Source: Catenulispora sp. MAP5-51 (GTDB lineage Bacteria; Actinomycetota; Actinomycetes; Streptomycetales; Catenulisporaceae). Taken from it: 32,140 nt of DNA. Positions 22,299 to 30,699 of the stretch are shown piece by piece (the first letter of the stretch is position 1; every line of letters starts with the position of its first letter). The notes below the pieces were generated by a model. That model was not told where the DNA came from and made no database searches. It worked only from the letters and a program-made list of their open reading frames with translations. The DNA lies in assembly GCF_041261205.1 (NCBI RefSeq), contig NZ_JBGCCH010000057.1, forward strand, positions 1-32,140, written 5' to 3'. Position numbers and translations under genes: made by a program.

Positions 22299-23225
22299 TC
22301 AGCCGACCTGATACGCCGCCACGTACCGCACTGTCATCGTGCCGCCCGACGTGGTGGCGGAGGTCGGCGTGGTGCAGCCGCACACCCCGTTCGGGTAGCC
22401 GCCGCCCATCGCCAGGTCGAAGATGATCGAGAACTTGTGGTCGATCGCGGCCGTCCAGGTCGCGGCCGGCACCCGGCTCTCGTCGATCTTGAAGAACTGC
22501 GTGCCGTCCAGATACCAGGTCACCGATTCCGCCGACGCCTTGGTGCGGTCGACGATCACCGTGTACGTGTGGAAGCCGGACTGGCAGCCCGGACAGGCCT
22601 GCAGGCCGCTGCCGATGCCGTTCGTCTCGTTGCACGGGCCGCCGGGGTCGGTGCCGCAGTGCATCGTGCCCGAGTGCTTCGACAGGGCGTTGACGTCCTC
22701 CAGGATGTCGAGCTCGCCGTTCTGCGGCCACTGGCCCGGCCCGAGCATCCAGAACGCCGGCCAGTAGCCCAGGCCGCCGGTCGGCTGCTGGATCGAGGCG
22801 GTGACCTCCAGCTTCCCGCCCCCCGGCGCGCCGACGTTCGCGGTGGTCGTCTGGATGCGCCCGGAGGTCCAGGCGCTGCCGCTGCGCAGTGCCGTGATCT
22901 TCAGGTCGCCGCTGCCGTCCAGGTGCACGTTCGCGGTGGATTTCGTCATGGTCTCGATCTCGCCGGTACCGAAGCTCGAGCCCGGCCCGGTGTCGTACTT
23001 CCACTTGCCGGTGTCGACGCCGGTGCCGGCCGCGCCGGCGAAGTCGTCGCTGAAGACCGTGCTCCAGCCGGACGGCGGACCGGGCACCGCCGCCGACGCG
23101 GCGGTGGTGTTCGCGACCGCCAGGCCGGCGGCCGACAACGTGCACGCGGCGAGCATGGCCAGGACGGAGGTCGGCCGCCGGCGGCGCGAGCTCGGCAGGC
23201 TGTTCTTACGCGGGTGTCCGAACAT
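22299..23225 (-). CDS. Secreted GH16 beta-glucanase
   Basis: It encodes 308 residues from ATG at 23225 (GGAG about 8 bases upstream). The long signal peptide has an Arg-rich n-region and LAMLAACTLSAAGLAVANTTAASA. The GH16 catalytic motif E-x-D-x-x-E is E171-L-D173-I-L-E176 in NGELDILEDVN. Supporting parts are FSDDFAG, WPAFWMLG, HTYTVIVDR and a final MTVRYVAAYQV. The motif without an extra residue between D and E (ExDxxE) is usual for lichenase/laminarinase-type members. Together with the adjacent GH64 fragment this points to extracellular beta-1,3-glucan (fungal wall or laminarin) breakdown. No carbohydrate-binding module is present. Confidence 0.92.
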   Translation of the reverse strand: MFGHPRKNSLPSSRRRRPTSVLAMLAACTLSAAGLAVANTTAASAAVPGPPSGWSTVFSDDFAGAAGTGVDTGKWKYDTGPGSSFGTGEIETMTKSTANVHLDGSGDLKITALRSGSAWTSGRIQTTTANVGAPGGGKLEVTASIQQPTGGLGYWPAFWMLGPGQWPQNGELDILEDVNALSKHSGTMHCGTDPGGPCNETNGIGSGLQACPGCQSGFHTYTVIVDRTKASAESVTWYLDGTQFFKIDESRVPAATWTAAIDHKFSIIFDLAMGGGYPNGVCGCTTPTSATTSGGTMTVRYVAAYQVG

Positions 23226-23248
23226 GGATGGGGGCTCCTGTTCCTGCT

Positions 23249-23980
23249 CTACCAACCGACGGCGACGACCATGTACTGCGGATTGCTGACCGAGATGTCA
23301 GAGGACTGGCCCGCGTAGTCGTCGTAGGGGAAGCCGTAAGCCAGGCCGTTGATGGCGTTCTGGTGCCAGAACTCCGCGTAGTAGTTCGCCGGGGCGCTCT
23401 TGTAGAAGTTCGACGCCACGGACTGCTGCGCGATCGGCAGTTGCGCGACGTGGCGGTTGATCCCGGCGCAGAGCTGCGCGTTGGTGGCCAGCGTCCCGGC
23501 GCAGCCGAAGATCTGGGCGGTCGTGTCCGAGGTGTCGCCCACGGACGCGGCGTAGCTCTTGTAGTAGTTCGCGTTCGCCCCGCCGGGTTGGAACGCCGCG
23601 TCGTTGCCGGGCGACGGGATTCCGTACGGCGCGTTGTCCGTCGCCAGTCCCTTGAACGCGGTCGGCACGAAGTTCTTGAACCGGGAGAAGGTCGCCGAGC
23701 GGCTCTCCTGGAACGTGGCGTAGTCCTCGCCGACCTCCTGGTTCGACCCGTTGTGTCCGTGCAGGAGCAGGGCGAGCTTGAGTCCGAAGCGGTCGACCCG
23801 CGTGGTGTCGACGTTGATGGACGACGTGCCCACGGTGAACTCGATGAAGTCGTAGTACTTCCCGCTGGGCGAGCCGAGGTAGAAGTACATGCGCCCGGCG
23901 GAGTTCGCGGGCATGTCGATGTAGGGCTGCTGGGCGATGGACTTCACCTGGCCGTTGAAGCTCCAGTAGACCTCGCTGTC
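23249..23980 (-). pseudogene. 5'-truncated GH64 endo-beta-1,3-glucanase
   Basis: The recognisable homology runs from about EVYWSFNGQVK to the C-terminal MVVAVGW; a GTG at 23947 would give 232 residues. Landmarks are DFIEFTVG and RVDRFGLKLALLL, where Glu and Asp stand 16 apart as do the catalytic E154 and D170 of the Streptomyces laminaripentaose-producing enzyme, then CAGINRHVAQL and YYAEFWHQNAINGLAYGFPYDDYAGQSSD. Compared with that family the signal peptide and roughly the first 115 residues are gone. An in-frame TGA closes the frame near 24016. The catalytic pair survives, but without a signal or full fold it is probably inactive. It lies 23 bases before GH16. Confidence 0.75.
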
Positions 23981-23997
23981 AGACCGCGTACGACGTT

Positions 23998-24013
23998 TCC
24001 GTAAACGTTTCCG
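23998..24013. promoter_or_regulatory. Candidate LacI-family operator near the glucanase genes
   Basis: TCCGTAAACGTTTCCG contains the palindrome AAACGTTT. An additional GTTTCC half-site lies just to the left, so CGTTTCC occurs twice. AAACGTTT-centred palindromes are typical of LacI-family sugar repressors in actinomycetes. It lies directly upstream of the truncated GH64/GH16 pair, which fits glucan-responsive control; no repressor gene is nearby. Confidence 0.4.
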
Positions 24014-24126
24014 TCATGTTTCGTCAGCCTGTGACCGGTTTCCCGATGCGTCAAGCGGTTGCCGGGGTTCGAGTCTCCGACATGGTCGGAGACTGCGACA
24101 TGAGGCGAAACTCTCAGGGCCTTGCT

Positions 24127-24579
24127 CTAGATCGCGCTGAGATAGCAGATCGCCTTGTGGAAGCCGTGGTCCCAGTCGTCCTGCAGGCTGGGGTAGATGA
24201 TCTTGTAGTTCAGGTCGGTCGCCCCGGGCAGCATGTACTGCTGGGCCTCACTGTCCGGGACCTGGGCCACGGCCGACTTGCAGAAGCTGTCCGCCTGGTC
24301 CTGCGCTTGGTCGTACGGGCCCGCCAGGTCGCCCACCGCGAAGACCTTCACGCTGGTGGAATCGCCGCACGACACGACCTGCGGCGGCTTGGGAGCCTCG
24401 CCGGCCTTCAGGAACTGCCCGAACGGCGCGTTGTCGATGATGCAGTCGTTGGCCTGGATCGAGTTGAGCGTGTCGACGTACGTCTTGTATCCGGCGTCGT
24501 CTCCGTGGCTGCCACACCCCGCGGTGACCAGCGCCGCAGCCGCGACGATGGTGAAGGAAAGCACGCGTCTCGTTGTCAT
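24127..24579 (-). CDS. Lipoprotein of unknown function
   Basis: It encodes 150 residues from ATG at 24579, with no clear ribosome binding site, so leaderless translation is possible. The N-terminus MTTRRVLSFTIVAAAALVTAGC is a lipoprotein signal with lipobox VTAGC. The mature part has Cys in NDCIID, VVSCGDS, DSFCKSA and HKAICYL, which could form two disulfides, and KVFAVGDLAG. It resembles the small Cys-paired lipoproteins of actinomycetes related to septum-formation-like domains, but no firm family is claimed. A perfect 18-bp palindrome lies about 45 bases upstream. Confidence 0.75.
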   Translation of the reverse strand: MTTRRVLSFTIVAAAALVTAGCGSHGDDAGYKTYVDTLNSIQANDCIIDNAPFGQFLKAGEAPKPPQVVSCGDSTSVKVFAVGDLAGPYDQAQDQADSFCKSAVAQVPDSEAQQYMLPGATDLNYKIIYPSLQDDWDHGFHKAICYLSAI

Positions 24580-24623
24580 GACGGTGTGTATATCAGCCGT
24601 CAGCGATAGGCGACGAAGCGAAA

Positions 24624-24641
24624 TGGAGGACCGGTCCTCCA
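24624..24641. promoter_or_regulatory. Perfect 18-bp palindrome, candidate operator
   Basis: TGGAGGACCGGTCCTCCA is fully self-complementary with no loop, so it suits a dimeric regulator better than an RNA terminator. It lies between the stop of the GNAT-AAA+ gene and the start of the lipoprotein gene, upstream of the latter. Confidence 0.55.
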
Positions 24642-24692
24642 GGAAAGGTCAGGAATCAATGCCGTTCATTCAACGCTTGCCGCGAATCAAAG

Positions 24693-25967
24693 TCACAACC
24701 GCGCGTGGCTGGCGATGTCCTCGCTGAACGCCTTCAGCAGTTCCGGCGTCGCCGTCGGACGGCACTGGCCGAGAGCTGTGAGGTAGTCCTTTGTGGAGGC
24801 ACCGGGCAGGCCGTCGTCGTGCACGAACACCGCCCGTTCGAACGCGGACTGCGCGGCGATCCGCGCGGCGTGGCCGATGTCGGCGGGACTGAAGCCGTCG
24901 CTGGCCGCGACCAGCGCGTGCAGGTCGACGGCGTGCTGCGAGGAGTCGGCGTGGTGCGCCCACATCGCCTCGCGGGCCGCCGCGTCCGGCGGGCCGATCG
25001 GGATGACGTAGTCGAACCGCCCCGGACGCAGGAACGCCGGGTCCAGAGCCCGCACCGAATTGGTCGCGCACACCAGCAGCCGACCGGAGTGCTCCCGGAA
25101 GGCCGGAATCAGTTTGAGCAGCTCGTTGGTGACCCCGTGCACCCCGGAGGACGGCACCCCGTCCCGCACCGCGGCGATCTCCTCGACCTCGTCGATGAAG
25201 ACGACGACCTGCTCCAACTCGGCGAGCAACGCGAACGCCTCACGCAGCGCCGCCGCCAGGTTCCCCCCGTCGGCCAGCCGAGAGGGCAGCAGTTCGACGA
25301 ACGGCCACCCCAAACGCGAGGCGATGGCCCGCGCGAACGTCGTCTTCCCGGTCCCGGGCGGCCCGAACAACGCGATCGCCCGCGGCGCCGCCACCCCGTG
25401 CCTGGCCGCGAGCTCAGGCTCGGCCAGCGGCAGCACCACACAGCGCTCGATCAGACTCCGCTCCGCAGCCATCCCCGCCAGCCTGGTCCACAGATCACCG
25501 GCCAACGTGCGCCCACCCAACCGCTCCAGCGCATCGGCGCCGGCCACAGCGACCGGCTCGACCCGCTCGAAGTAGGCCACCGCGGAGCGCCGCTCGTACC
25601 CGGCATTACGGAGCCCGTCACCGAGCAACTCCTCCTCAGGCAGGATGTACGCGATCCGCCGGACACGACTCTCCACCAACCGCCGCTCCAGCTCGAACAA
25701 CAACCCACTGGCCAACCCCCGCCCCCGCCACGCCGGCTCAATGGCGATCCGCATGATCCAAGCCCGGTCCCCGGTGACCGTCGCAAGCGCGGCGCCGATC
25801 ATCACCCCGCCCTGCGTGACGACCGCGGCGGGCTGCCGAGTGGTCAGGGCATTGATACACTCGCCGAGCGAGAACACAGACTCCTGACCCAACAGCGCAG
25901 TGGTGTCCATCAGATGCACGACCGCCGCGAGGTCTTCCTCGCGGTATTCACGGATCAGCCAGTTCAC
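24693..25967 (-). CDS. GNAT acetyltransferase-AAA+ ATPase fusion
   Basis: It encodes 424 residues from GTG at 25967, with GGGAG upstream; a second GTG at 25988 is possible. Residues about 1-135 are a GNAT domain (REYREEDLAAVVHLMD at the start, then IMRIAIEPAWRGRGLASGLL, the acetyl-CoA pyrophosphate loop). After a linker, a single AAA+ module follows: Walker A GPPGTGKT at 202-209, Walker B VVFIDEVEE, sensor CATNSVRALDPAFLRPGRFDY and a C-terminal helical lid. FDYVIPIGPPD is typical of the FtsH/spastin/p97 branch. There is no protease domain. It could couple remodelling of a protein partner to its acetylation; substrate unknown. It is cytoplasmic and apparently monocistronic. Confidence 0.88.
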   Translation of the reverse strand: MNWLIREYREEDLAAVVHLMDTTALLGQESVFSLGECINALTTRQPAAVVTQGGVMIGAALATVTGDRAWIMRIAIEPAWRGRGLASGLLFELERRLVESRVRRIAYILPEEELLGDGLRNAGYERRSAVAYFERVEPVAVAGADALERLGGRTLAGDLWTRLAGMAAERSLIERCVVLPLAEPELAARHGVAAPRAIALFGPPGTGKTTFARAIASRLGWPFVELLPSRLADGGNLAAALREAFALLAELEQVVVFIDEVEEIAAVRDGVPSSGVHGVTNELLKLIPAFREHSGRLLVCATNSVRALDPAFLRPGRFDYVIPIGPPDAAAREAMWAHHADSSQHAVDLHALVAASDGFSPADIGHAARIAAQSAFERAVFVHDDGLPGASTKDYLTALGQCRPTATPELLKAFSEDIASHARL

Positions 25968-25988
25968 GGATATCGGACTCCCGCCCAC

Positions 25989-27037
25989 GCACTCATGGTC
26001 TCTGTGCGCAGAACGTAGAGGACGTCACGAGAGCGGCGGAACTAGACGGAGTGGCAGGCGGCGTACCGCAACGACAACAAAATGTATGGCTGCATTTTTC
26101 GTACCGGCGCGCTTGGTCTCTGTGTGGGGCAGTTTCTTATGCGGGTGCGGCTGGGGTGGGGCTTGCAGGCGTTTCTTGACGGCTTCGCGCATGGTTGGCG
26201 GGATCCGTTGGTGGCGCGGGTCGGGGGTGGTGCTGGTTTCGTGGGGCGGCGGTGGTGTGGGTAGGTGGTCGGGTCTAAGGCCACAGTCAAGAGCAAGAGC
26301 GACAGTCAAGGGCAAGGTCAAAGGCTACAGGCGCCTCCGGCGGCGCCTTCGCGGCGTGCGGCCTCGCTCCGGGGAGTGGGGGTCGCGCTGCCCGGCGGCG
26401 GTCGTTGCTTGTGGTCGCCTCTGTCCCGGATTCCCCGTCGCATCGTCGCCTAACGGAAGCAGACCGGTCCGGTGGTATCAAGTCGGATCACACGCTGCTG
26501 TGCTCCAGTATTAGCGACTTGACACCACCGGCCCGGCCTGCTTGGCTGCGCCCGCCGACGCGACGGGGCATCCGGGACAAACCCCACGTGTGGTGTGGAC
26601 GAGGTCCACTCGGCGAGGCACAGCGGCGGCCGGGCGGTGTGTGCGTGAGGCGCGGGGATCCTTCCCGCAGGCCGGGACAGAGGCGACCAACGCTCAGACC
26701 GCCACCCACGCGGGGTCTGTTGATCCCTCAGAGCCGAGGCCGCTCGCCGCGCAGGCGCCGCCGGAGGCGCCCCTTAGTTCTTGACCTGGCTCTTCGCAGT
26801 TGCCCTCGCCCTTGACTGTCGCAGTAGACCCGCCCACCTACCCACACCACCACCGCCCCGCGAAACCAGCGCCACCCCCGACCCGCGCCACCAACGGAAC
26901 GGATCCGCAAACCATGCGCGAAGCCGTCAAGAAACGCCTGAGCCTGTCAACCCACGAACAAACCGCAACCAGCCACACCCACCCACACATATGCCAGGCG
27001 CGCCCATTTCTCCGTGCCCGGTGGAGCGGACCGACAC
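25989..27037. other. Long non-coding region between two minus-strand genes
   Basis: I see no gene here: short open frames on both strands mirror one another because the DNA is an inverted repeat. They have no RBS or recognisable product. Apart from the palindrome described separately, the outer 170 bases on the left and 95 on the right show nothing identifiable. Confidence 0.7.
26166..26940. repeat. 775-bp imperfect palindrome with 31-bp perfect ends
   Basis: 26166-26196 and 26910-26940 are exact reverse complements over 31 bases. Going inwards the arms keep matching with small gaps: GTTGGTGGCGCGGGTCGGGG, GGTGGTGTGGGTAGGTGG, AGGCGCCTCCGGCGGCGCCT, GGTCGCCTCTGTCCCGG and a TCAAGTCG-type segment near the centre at about 26500. 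The right arm carries roughly 100 extra bases near 26568-26668. Either two copies of one intergenic repeat family were joined head to head, or the whole is a non-autonomous element that folds on itself. Confidence 0.82.
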
Positions 27038-27739
27038 TCAGGCGTTGTGGAACGTCACCCGAACGCCCCCGAGAATGATCACCGAACCGTCACGCAGATC
27101 AGCCGTGCGGACACGTCGGCCGTCCACAAAGGTTCCATTCGTGGAGCCGAGGTCTTCAATGGTCGCCGTGCTGCCAAGACGGATGGCGGCATGCCGTGAG
27201 GAGACGCCCGGGTCATGCATCCGGACATCCGCCTCCGGACTGCGACCGATGATGGTCATGCGCGTGGACAGCGGGATCCGGGCCCCGTTCATCTCCAGCC
27301 AAGGCGCCGACACCTGCCGCGGGCTCGGGCTCGGGCTCGGACTCGGAGCCGGGCCGGGGGGTTGGCTGGCTGGCAGCGCGACGCTCCGGACGCGGCACAC
27401 TCCGACGGCCAGGTCCTCGGCGGACTCCAGGCGCACCGCGAGCGGGCCGACCAGGAGGTAGCGCTGCTCGTGCACGTGTGCGCGGACGGCGTCGTTCAGT
27501 TGCGCCGCCAGCTCCGCCGCGTAGGGCGCGAGCCGGGTGAAGTCCTCGGGGGCCATCTGCACGACGTAGTCGTTGGCCGCCACCGAGCGTCCCTGCCCGC
27601 GGGCCACGACCGTGTCGTCGCACTCCCGTCGCAGCTCAGCGGCGATCTCGGCGGGCACCAGCTCGGCCTTGAAGGCACGTGCGAAGCCCCCGCTGATCAA
27701 GTTGTCCAGTCGCCGTTCGACACGGTCGAGCATTCCCAT
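27038..27739 (-). CDS. FhaA-like protein (DUF3662 plus FHA domain)
   Basis: It encodes 233 residues from ATG at 27739, with GGGAGGA 10 bases upstream. The N-terminal domain (MLDRVERRLDNLISGGFARAF at 2-22, then ELVPAEIAAELRREC and NDYVVQMAPEDF) is the FhaA_N/DUF3662 domain of mycobacterial FhaA. A Pro-Ser linker (about 128-146) leads to a C-terminal FHA domain with the phosphothreonine-binding residues in IIGRSPEADV, SSRHAAI and GSTNGTFVDG. FhaA proteins bind substrates of Ser/Thr kinases such as PknB and affect cell-wall synthesis. Here it is not in the usual pknB/rodA/pbp cluster and is shorter, so it may be a second, specialised copy. Confidence 0.88.
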   Translation of the reverse strand: MGMLDRVERRLDNLISGGFARAFKAELVPAEIAAELRRECDDTVVARGQGRSVAANDYVVQMAPEDFTRLAPYAAELAAQLNDAVRAHVHEQRYLLVGPLAVRLESAEDLAVGVCRVRSVALPASQPPGPAPSPSPSPSPRQVSAPWLEMNGARIPLSTRMTIIGRSPEADVRMHDPGVSSRHAAIRLGSTATIEDLGSTNGTFVDGRRVRTADLRDGSVIILGGVRVTFHNA

Positions 27740-27822
27740 TCCGGCACCATCCTCCCGCGTCCTCCCGCGTACACACCATACGCGTGGAGCGGCGCCTTGC
27801 GGACCAACGAAACGACGGCCGA

Positions 27823-28809
27823 CTACCAAGGGCGTTTGGCCCAGTGGCTGATGATGGTGGTGTCCGCTGCTTCAATCCCCAAACCGGTGAGGTCGCGGGC
27901 GAGGAAGTCGTAGAGGGCGGCGGGGTCGCTGAGCCACACGTGGAGGCTGAGGTTGCTCGGCCCGGACGTGGCGAACGCGCCGTGGACGACGGGGTGTGCG
28001 GCCAGGGCGCGGCCGGCCCGGTCCAGGTGGTCGGGGCGGACCCGGAGTCTGAGCCGGGCGTCGAGGTTCAGGCCGAGGCGTCGCGGGTCCACCAGCACCT
28101 GGGTGATGAGGCGGCCCTCCTGGACCAATCGGCTGATGCGGCGGCGGACTGTCGACTCCGGGAGTCCGGTGCGTGCGGCGACCGTCGCCGCGGGGAGCCG
28201 GGCGTCGGAGATGAGCGCATCGATGATCGCTCGTTCGTGGGCGTCGGTCTCGACTCCGTAGGAACCATTCGTGGCGGCGGTGCCCGTTCCGCTTCCGATG
28301 CCCCGGGTCAGCGTGCTGATTTCCTCCGCGTCGAGGACCTGGTGGCGCCATTCCGACGTGACGCGCAGGACGCGCAGGACGGTGGCCGCCTCCACCGATA
28401 TGACCGCCGGCGTGGCCGGGAGAAGCTGGAAGACCAGGGGGTCGCGCGAGCCGGGCTCGGTCGCGGCGATGGCCTCGATCTCGTCACCGGACGTTGTGAT
28501 GTCGACGAAGGGGACGTCCTCGCGGGCCATCAGCGAGCGGGCCACGGCGTCGAGCTTGTCCCGCCGCACCCGGATGTGCAGCAGCTGCGCGCCGGTCAGG
28601 CCGCCCTCGCGCGGGCGTGCGATCGGGGAGATCACGACGCGCAACGTGCCGTCCGCCGTCATCGCCTGCCAGCGGCGGCGCACGGTGTTCGGGCTCAGGC
28701 TCAGGACCGCGGCGGCTTTCTCGGCGCTGAGGCGGGCGTCGTACTGCAGGACGGCGATCAGCCGCTGATCCTGCGGGGACAGAACAGAATTCGCCGTCGC
28801 GCGTGCCAT
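27823..28809 (-). CDS. Lrp/AsnC-type transcriptional regulator with two tandem modules
   Basis: It encodes 328 residues from ATG at 28809. Two DNA-binding helix-turn-helix units are present: about 12-60 (SPQDQRLIAVLQYDARLSAEKAAAVLSLS region) and about 187-235 (DAHERAIIDALISDARLPAA, GLPESTVRRRISRLVQEGRL). Each is followed by an AsnC/RAM-like ligand-sensing domain (LLHIRVRRDKLDAVARSL; LRLRVRPDHLDRAGRAL). Single-module Lrp proteins are about 150 residues, so this is the duplicated form common in actinomycetes. It probably responds to an amino acid or related small molecule. It is divergent from the alpha/beta hydrolase with 71 bases between starts, which makes that gene the likely target. Confidence 0.9.
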   Translation of the reverse strand: MARATANSVLSPQDQRLIAVLQYDARLSAEKAAAVLSLSPNTVRRRWQAMTADGTLRVVISPIARPREGGLTGAQLLHIRVRRDKLDAVARSLMAREDVPFVDITTSGDEIEAIAATEPGSRDPLVFQLLPATPAVISVEAATVLRVLRVTSEWRHQVLDAEEISTLTRGIGSGTGTAATNGSYGVETDAHERAIIDALISDARLPAATVAARTGLPESTVRRRISRLVQEGRLITQVLVDPRRLGLNLDARLRLRVRPDHLDRAGRALAAHPVVHGAFATSGPSNLSLHVWLSDPAALYDFLARDLTGLGIEAADTTIISHWAKRPW

Positions 28810-28880
28810 GAAGATGAGTTTCGCCCATCGCGGCTGCGCAAGGCCCGGTGGCCCGGACCTCCGCGGTGAGGATGTATCCC

Positions 28881-29837
28881 ATGCCTGGCCTTACAACGAG
28901 CACGAACAGCAGCACCGACTTCACAGCGAACCGAGAGAAGGCCACGTTCGACAGCGACGGCATCGACCTGGCCGCCTGGTACTACCCGGGCACCAACAGC
29001 GCCTGCGTCATCATGGCCGGCGGCTTCGGGGTGACCAAGGAACCCGGCACCGACCTGTTCGCCGCGAGGTTCCAGGCCGCCGGATTCCACGTCCTGGCCT
29101 TCGACTTCCGGCGCCTCGGCGAAAGCGGCGGCCGGCCGCGGCAGGTCGTGCGCATCCGGCAGGAACTCGACGACTACCAGGCCGCGATCGCCTACGCCGC
29201 GACCCTGCCCCGCGTCGACCCCGCGCGCTTGGCGGTCTGGGGATTCTCGCTGTCCGGCGGCCACGTACTCCGCATCGCGGCCCGCAACCCGCAGCTGGGC
29301 GCGGCGATCGCGCAGACCCCCAACGCCGACTGCCTGGCGATCGTCCGCAACGCCTCACGCCACCAGAAGCCGCTCGCGATGCTGCGCCTCACCGGCCGTG
29401 CGCTCCTGGACGTCGTGGGCCGGCGGGTGGGCCTTCCGCCCCGCCTCGCGCCGCTCAACGGCAGACCTGGCACGGTCGCGTTCCTCACCACGCCGGACGC
29501 TCAACAGACCGAGCGCGCGCTGAACCACGGCAACCGATACCCGGACTGGCGCCAGGACGCCGCCGCTGACTTCGCGCTGCGTCTCGGCTTCTACCGGCCC
29601 GGCCGGGACGCGTCCCGGATCCAGGTGCCGCTGCTGGTCGTGGCCTGCGACCAGGATCAGTCGGCCCTGCCCGGCCCGGCCATCGCCGCCGCGGTCCGGG
29701 CACCACGTGGTGAGCTGATCCGCCTCCCCGGCGGCCACTACCAGCCCTTCCTGGACGGGCACGACAGAGCTGCCGAGGCGCAGATCTCCTTCCTACAGAA
29801 ACACCTGGTTCCGGAAGCCGCTACAGGGTCGCGATGA
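28881..29837 (+). CDS. Alpha/beta hydrolase
   Basis: It encodes 318 residues from ATG at 28881, with GTGAGG about 10 bases upstream; an in-frame ATG at 28872 is possible. The alpha/beta hydrolase order is visible: strand and oxyanion region CVIMAGGFGVTKEPGTDLFAA at about 40-60, LAFDFRRLGESGG, nucleophile elbow GFSLSGG, acid-strand VPLLVVACDQDQSALPG and a late His in LPGGHYQPF. It belongs with the dienelactone-hydrolase/peptidase-like branch annotated DUF1100 or COG1073. It is cytoplasmic. The substrate is unknown. Probably controlled by the divergent Lrp-type regulator. Confidence 0.88.
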   Translation: MPGLTTSTNSSTDFTANREKATFDSDGIDLAAWYYPGTNSACVIMAGGFGVTKEPGTDLFAARFQAAGFHVLAFDFRRLGESGGRPRQVVRIRQELDDYQAAIAYAATLPRVDPARLAVWGFSLSGGHVLRIAARNPQLGAAIAQTPNADCLAIVRNASRHQKPLAMLRLTGRALLDVVGRRVGLPPRLAPLNGRPGTVAFLTTPDAQQTERALNHGNRYPDWRQDAAADFALRLGFYRPGRDASRIQVPLLVVACDQDQSALPGPAIAAAVRAPRGELIRLPGGHYQPFLDGHDRAAEAQISFLQKHLVPEAATGSR

Positions 29838-29909
29838 CCGCGCCGAGAATACGGACACCGGTCCAGTCCGAACCGACTCAGACAGTTGCGACGCTATGCG
29901 GGTTCTCGC

Positions 29910-30410
29910 TTAGTACCAGCGCTCGTTCGCGTTGTTCGCGTCCCCGGCGTGCGCGTACACGGATCCCCAGGTGCCGTTGCCGGTCCAGTCCAGGTAGTAG
30001 CCGTTCGCGACGCTCACGAGCTTCCAGCCGTTGCCCGATCCCTGGGACTCCTCGTGCCAGCGCTCGGCCGTGCTGGTGTGGTTCGGCGTCGGGTTGCAGT
30101 TCTCGGTGACGACACTGCGGCCGTAGGCCGCCAGGCAGTGTCCGTAGACGTCCACCTCGTTCCAGGTGCCGTCGCTGTTCTCGTTGTCGTACCACTGGAA
30201 GGGCTGGCCGTTCACGTTGAGCGAGCCGCCGCCGGACTGCGCCCAGAGGTAGCCGCCCAGACCGCTCTGCCACGTGATGAGTGCGCCATATCCGCTCGCC
30301 GGCGTGACGGCCGGCGCTGCTGCGGATGCGGTCGTCGGAATGCCGACGGCGAGGAGCGTGGCCGCGGCGAGCCCGGCCGTGGCGGTGGCGAGCATTCGTC
30401 GAGTGCGCAT
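29910..30410 (-). CDS. Small secreted lectin-like protein
   Basis: It encodes 166 residues from ATG at 30410 (AAGGGGA 5 bases upstream). The signal peptide is RMLATATAGLAAATLLAVG, cleaved near TASA. The mature part has repeated W- and Y-rich segments: YLWAQSGGGSLNVNG, QWYDNENSDGTWNEVDV, HCLAAYGRSVVTENC, RWHEESQGSGNGWKLVSVANGYYLDW and ANNANERWY. Such repeats are typical of ricin-B/beta-trefoil-like carbohydrate-binding domains, although the classic QxW is replaced by ERW. It probably binds an extracellular glycan; no catalytic domain is attached. Confidence 0.78.
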   Translation of the reverse strand: MRTRRMLATATAGLAAATLLAVGIPTTASAAAPAVTPASGYGALITWQSGLGGYLWAQSGGGSLNVNGQPFQWYDNENSDGTWNEVDVYGHCLAAYGRSVVTENCNPTPNHTSTAERWHEESQGSGNGWKLVSVANGYYLDWTGNGTWGSVYAHAGDANNANERWY

Positions 30411-30699
30411 GGTTTTCCCCTTCACGTTCTGATGCGAGGACGTCCCCGGGCCGGTGTGCGGCTGCCGAGGACGTTGTCGCTGTTCCTGCTGGTCAGGGTT
30501 TCAGGGGGTGTGGGGGCACGTCATTGGCGTAGCATCGCCGGATTGTTGGCGCTGAGTCTCCCCGCTGGGTCCGGGGGCTCCCCATGTCCGGTCCTGAGCA
30601 TTAGCCTTCCCCTCACCCAAGAGGTGATCGCGTGAACGCGGATGAGCACCGTGTGTTATCGGCGCCGGGGCTCGTCCGACGACAGGGAGGATCTGGGAC
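30411..30699. promoter_or_regulatory. Divergent promoter region of the lectin-like and binding-protein genes
   Basis: This 289-base gap separates two divergent starts and must hold both promoters. No box matching a known sigma-factor consensus, and no operator or gene, was recognised. Confidence 0.4.

Noticed and set aside
23979-24017. Twelve-residue peptide beginning MTETFTETSY
   Set aside because: No ribosome binding site. It is better explained as the out-of-register edge of the broken GH64 gene and overlaps the candidate operator.
26025-27078. Several 60-230-codon frames in the gene-free region
   Set aside because: Frames in the left and right arms mirror each other because of the inverted repeat; Pro/Arg/Thr-rich, no RBS, no domains.
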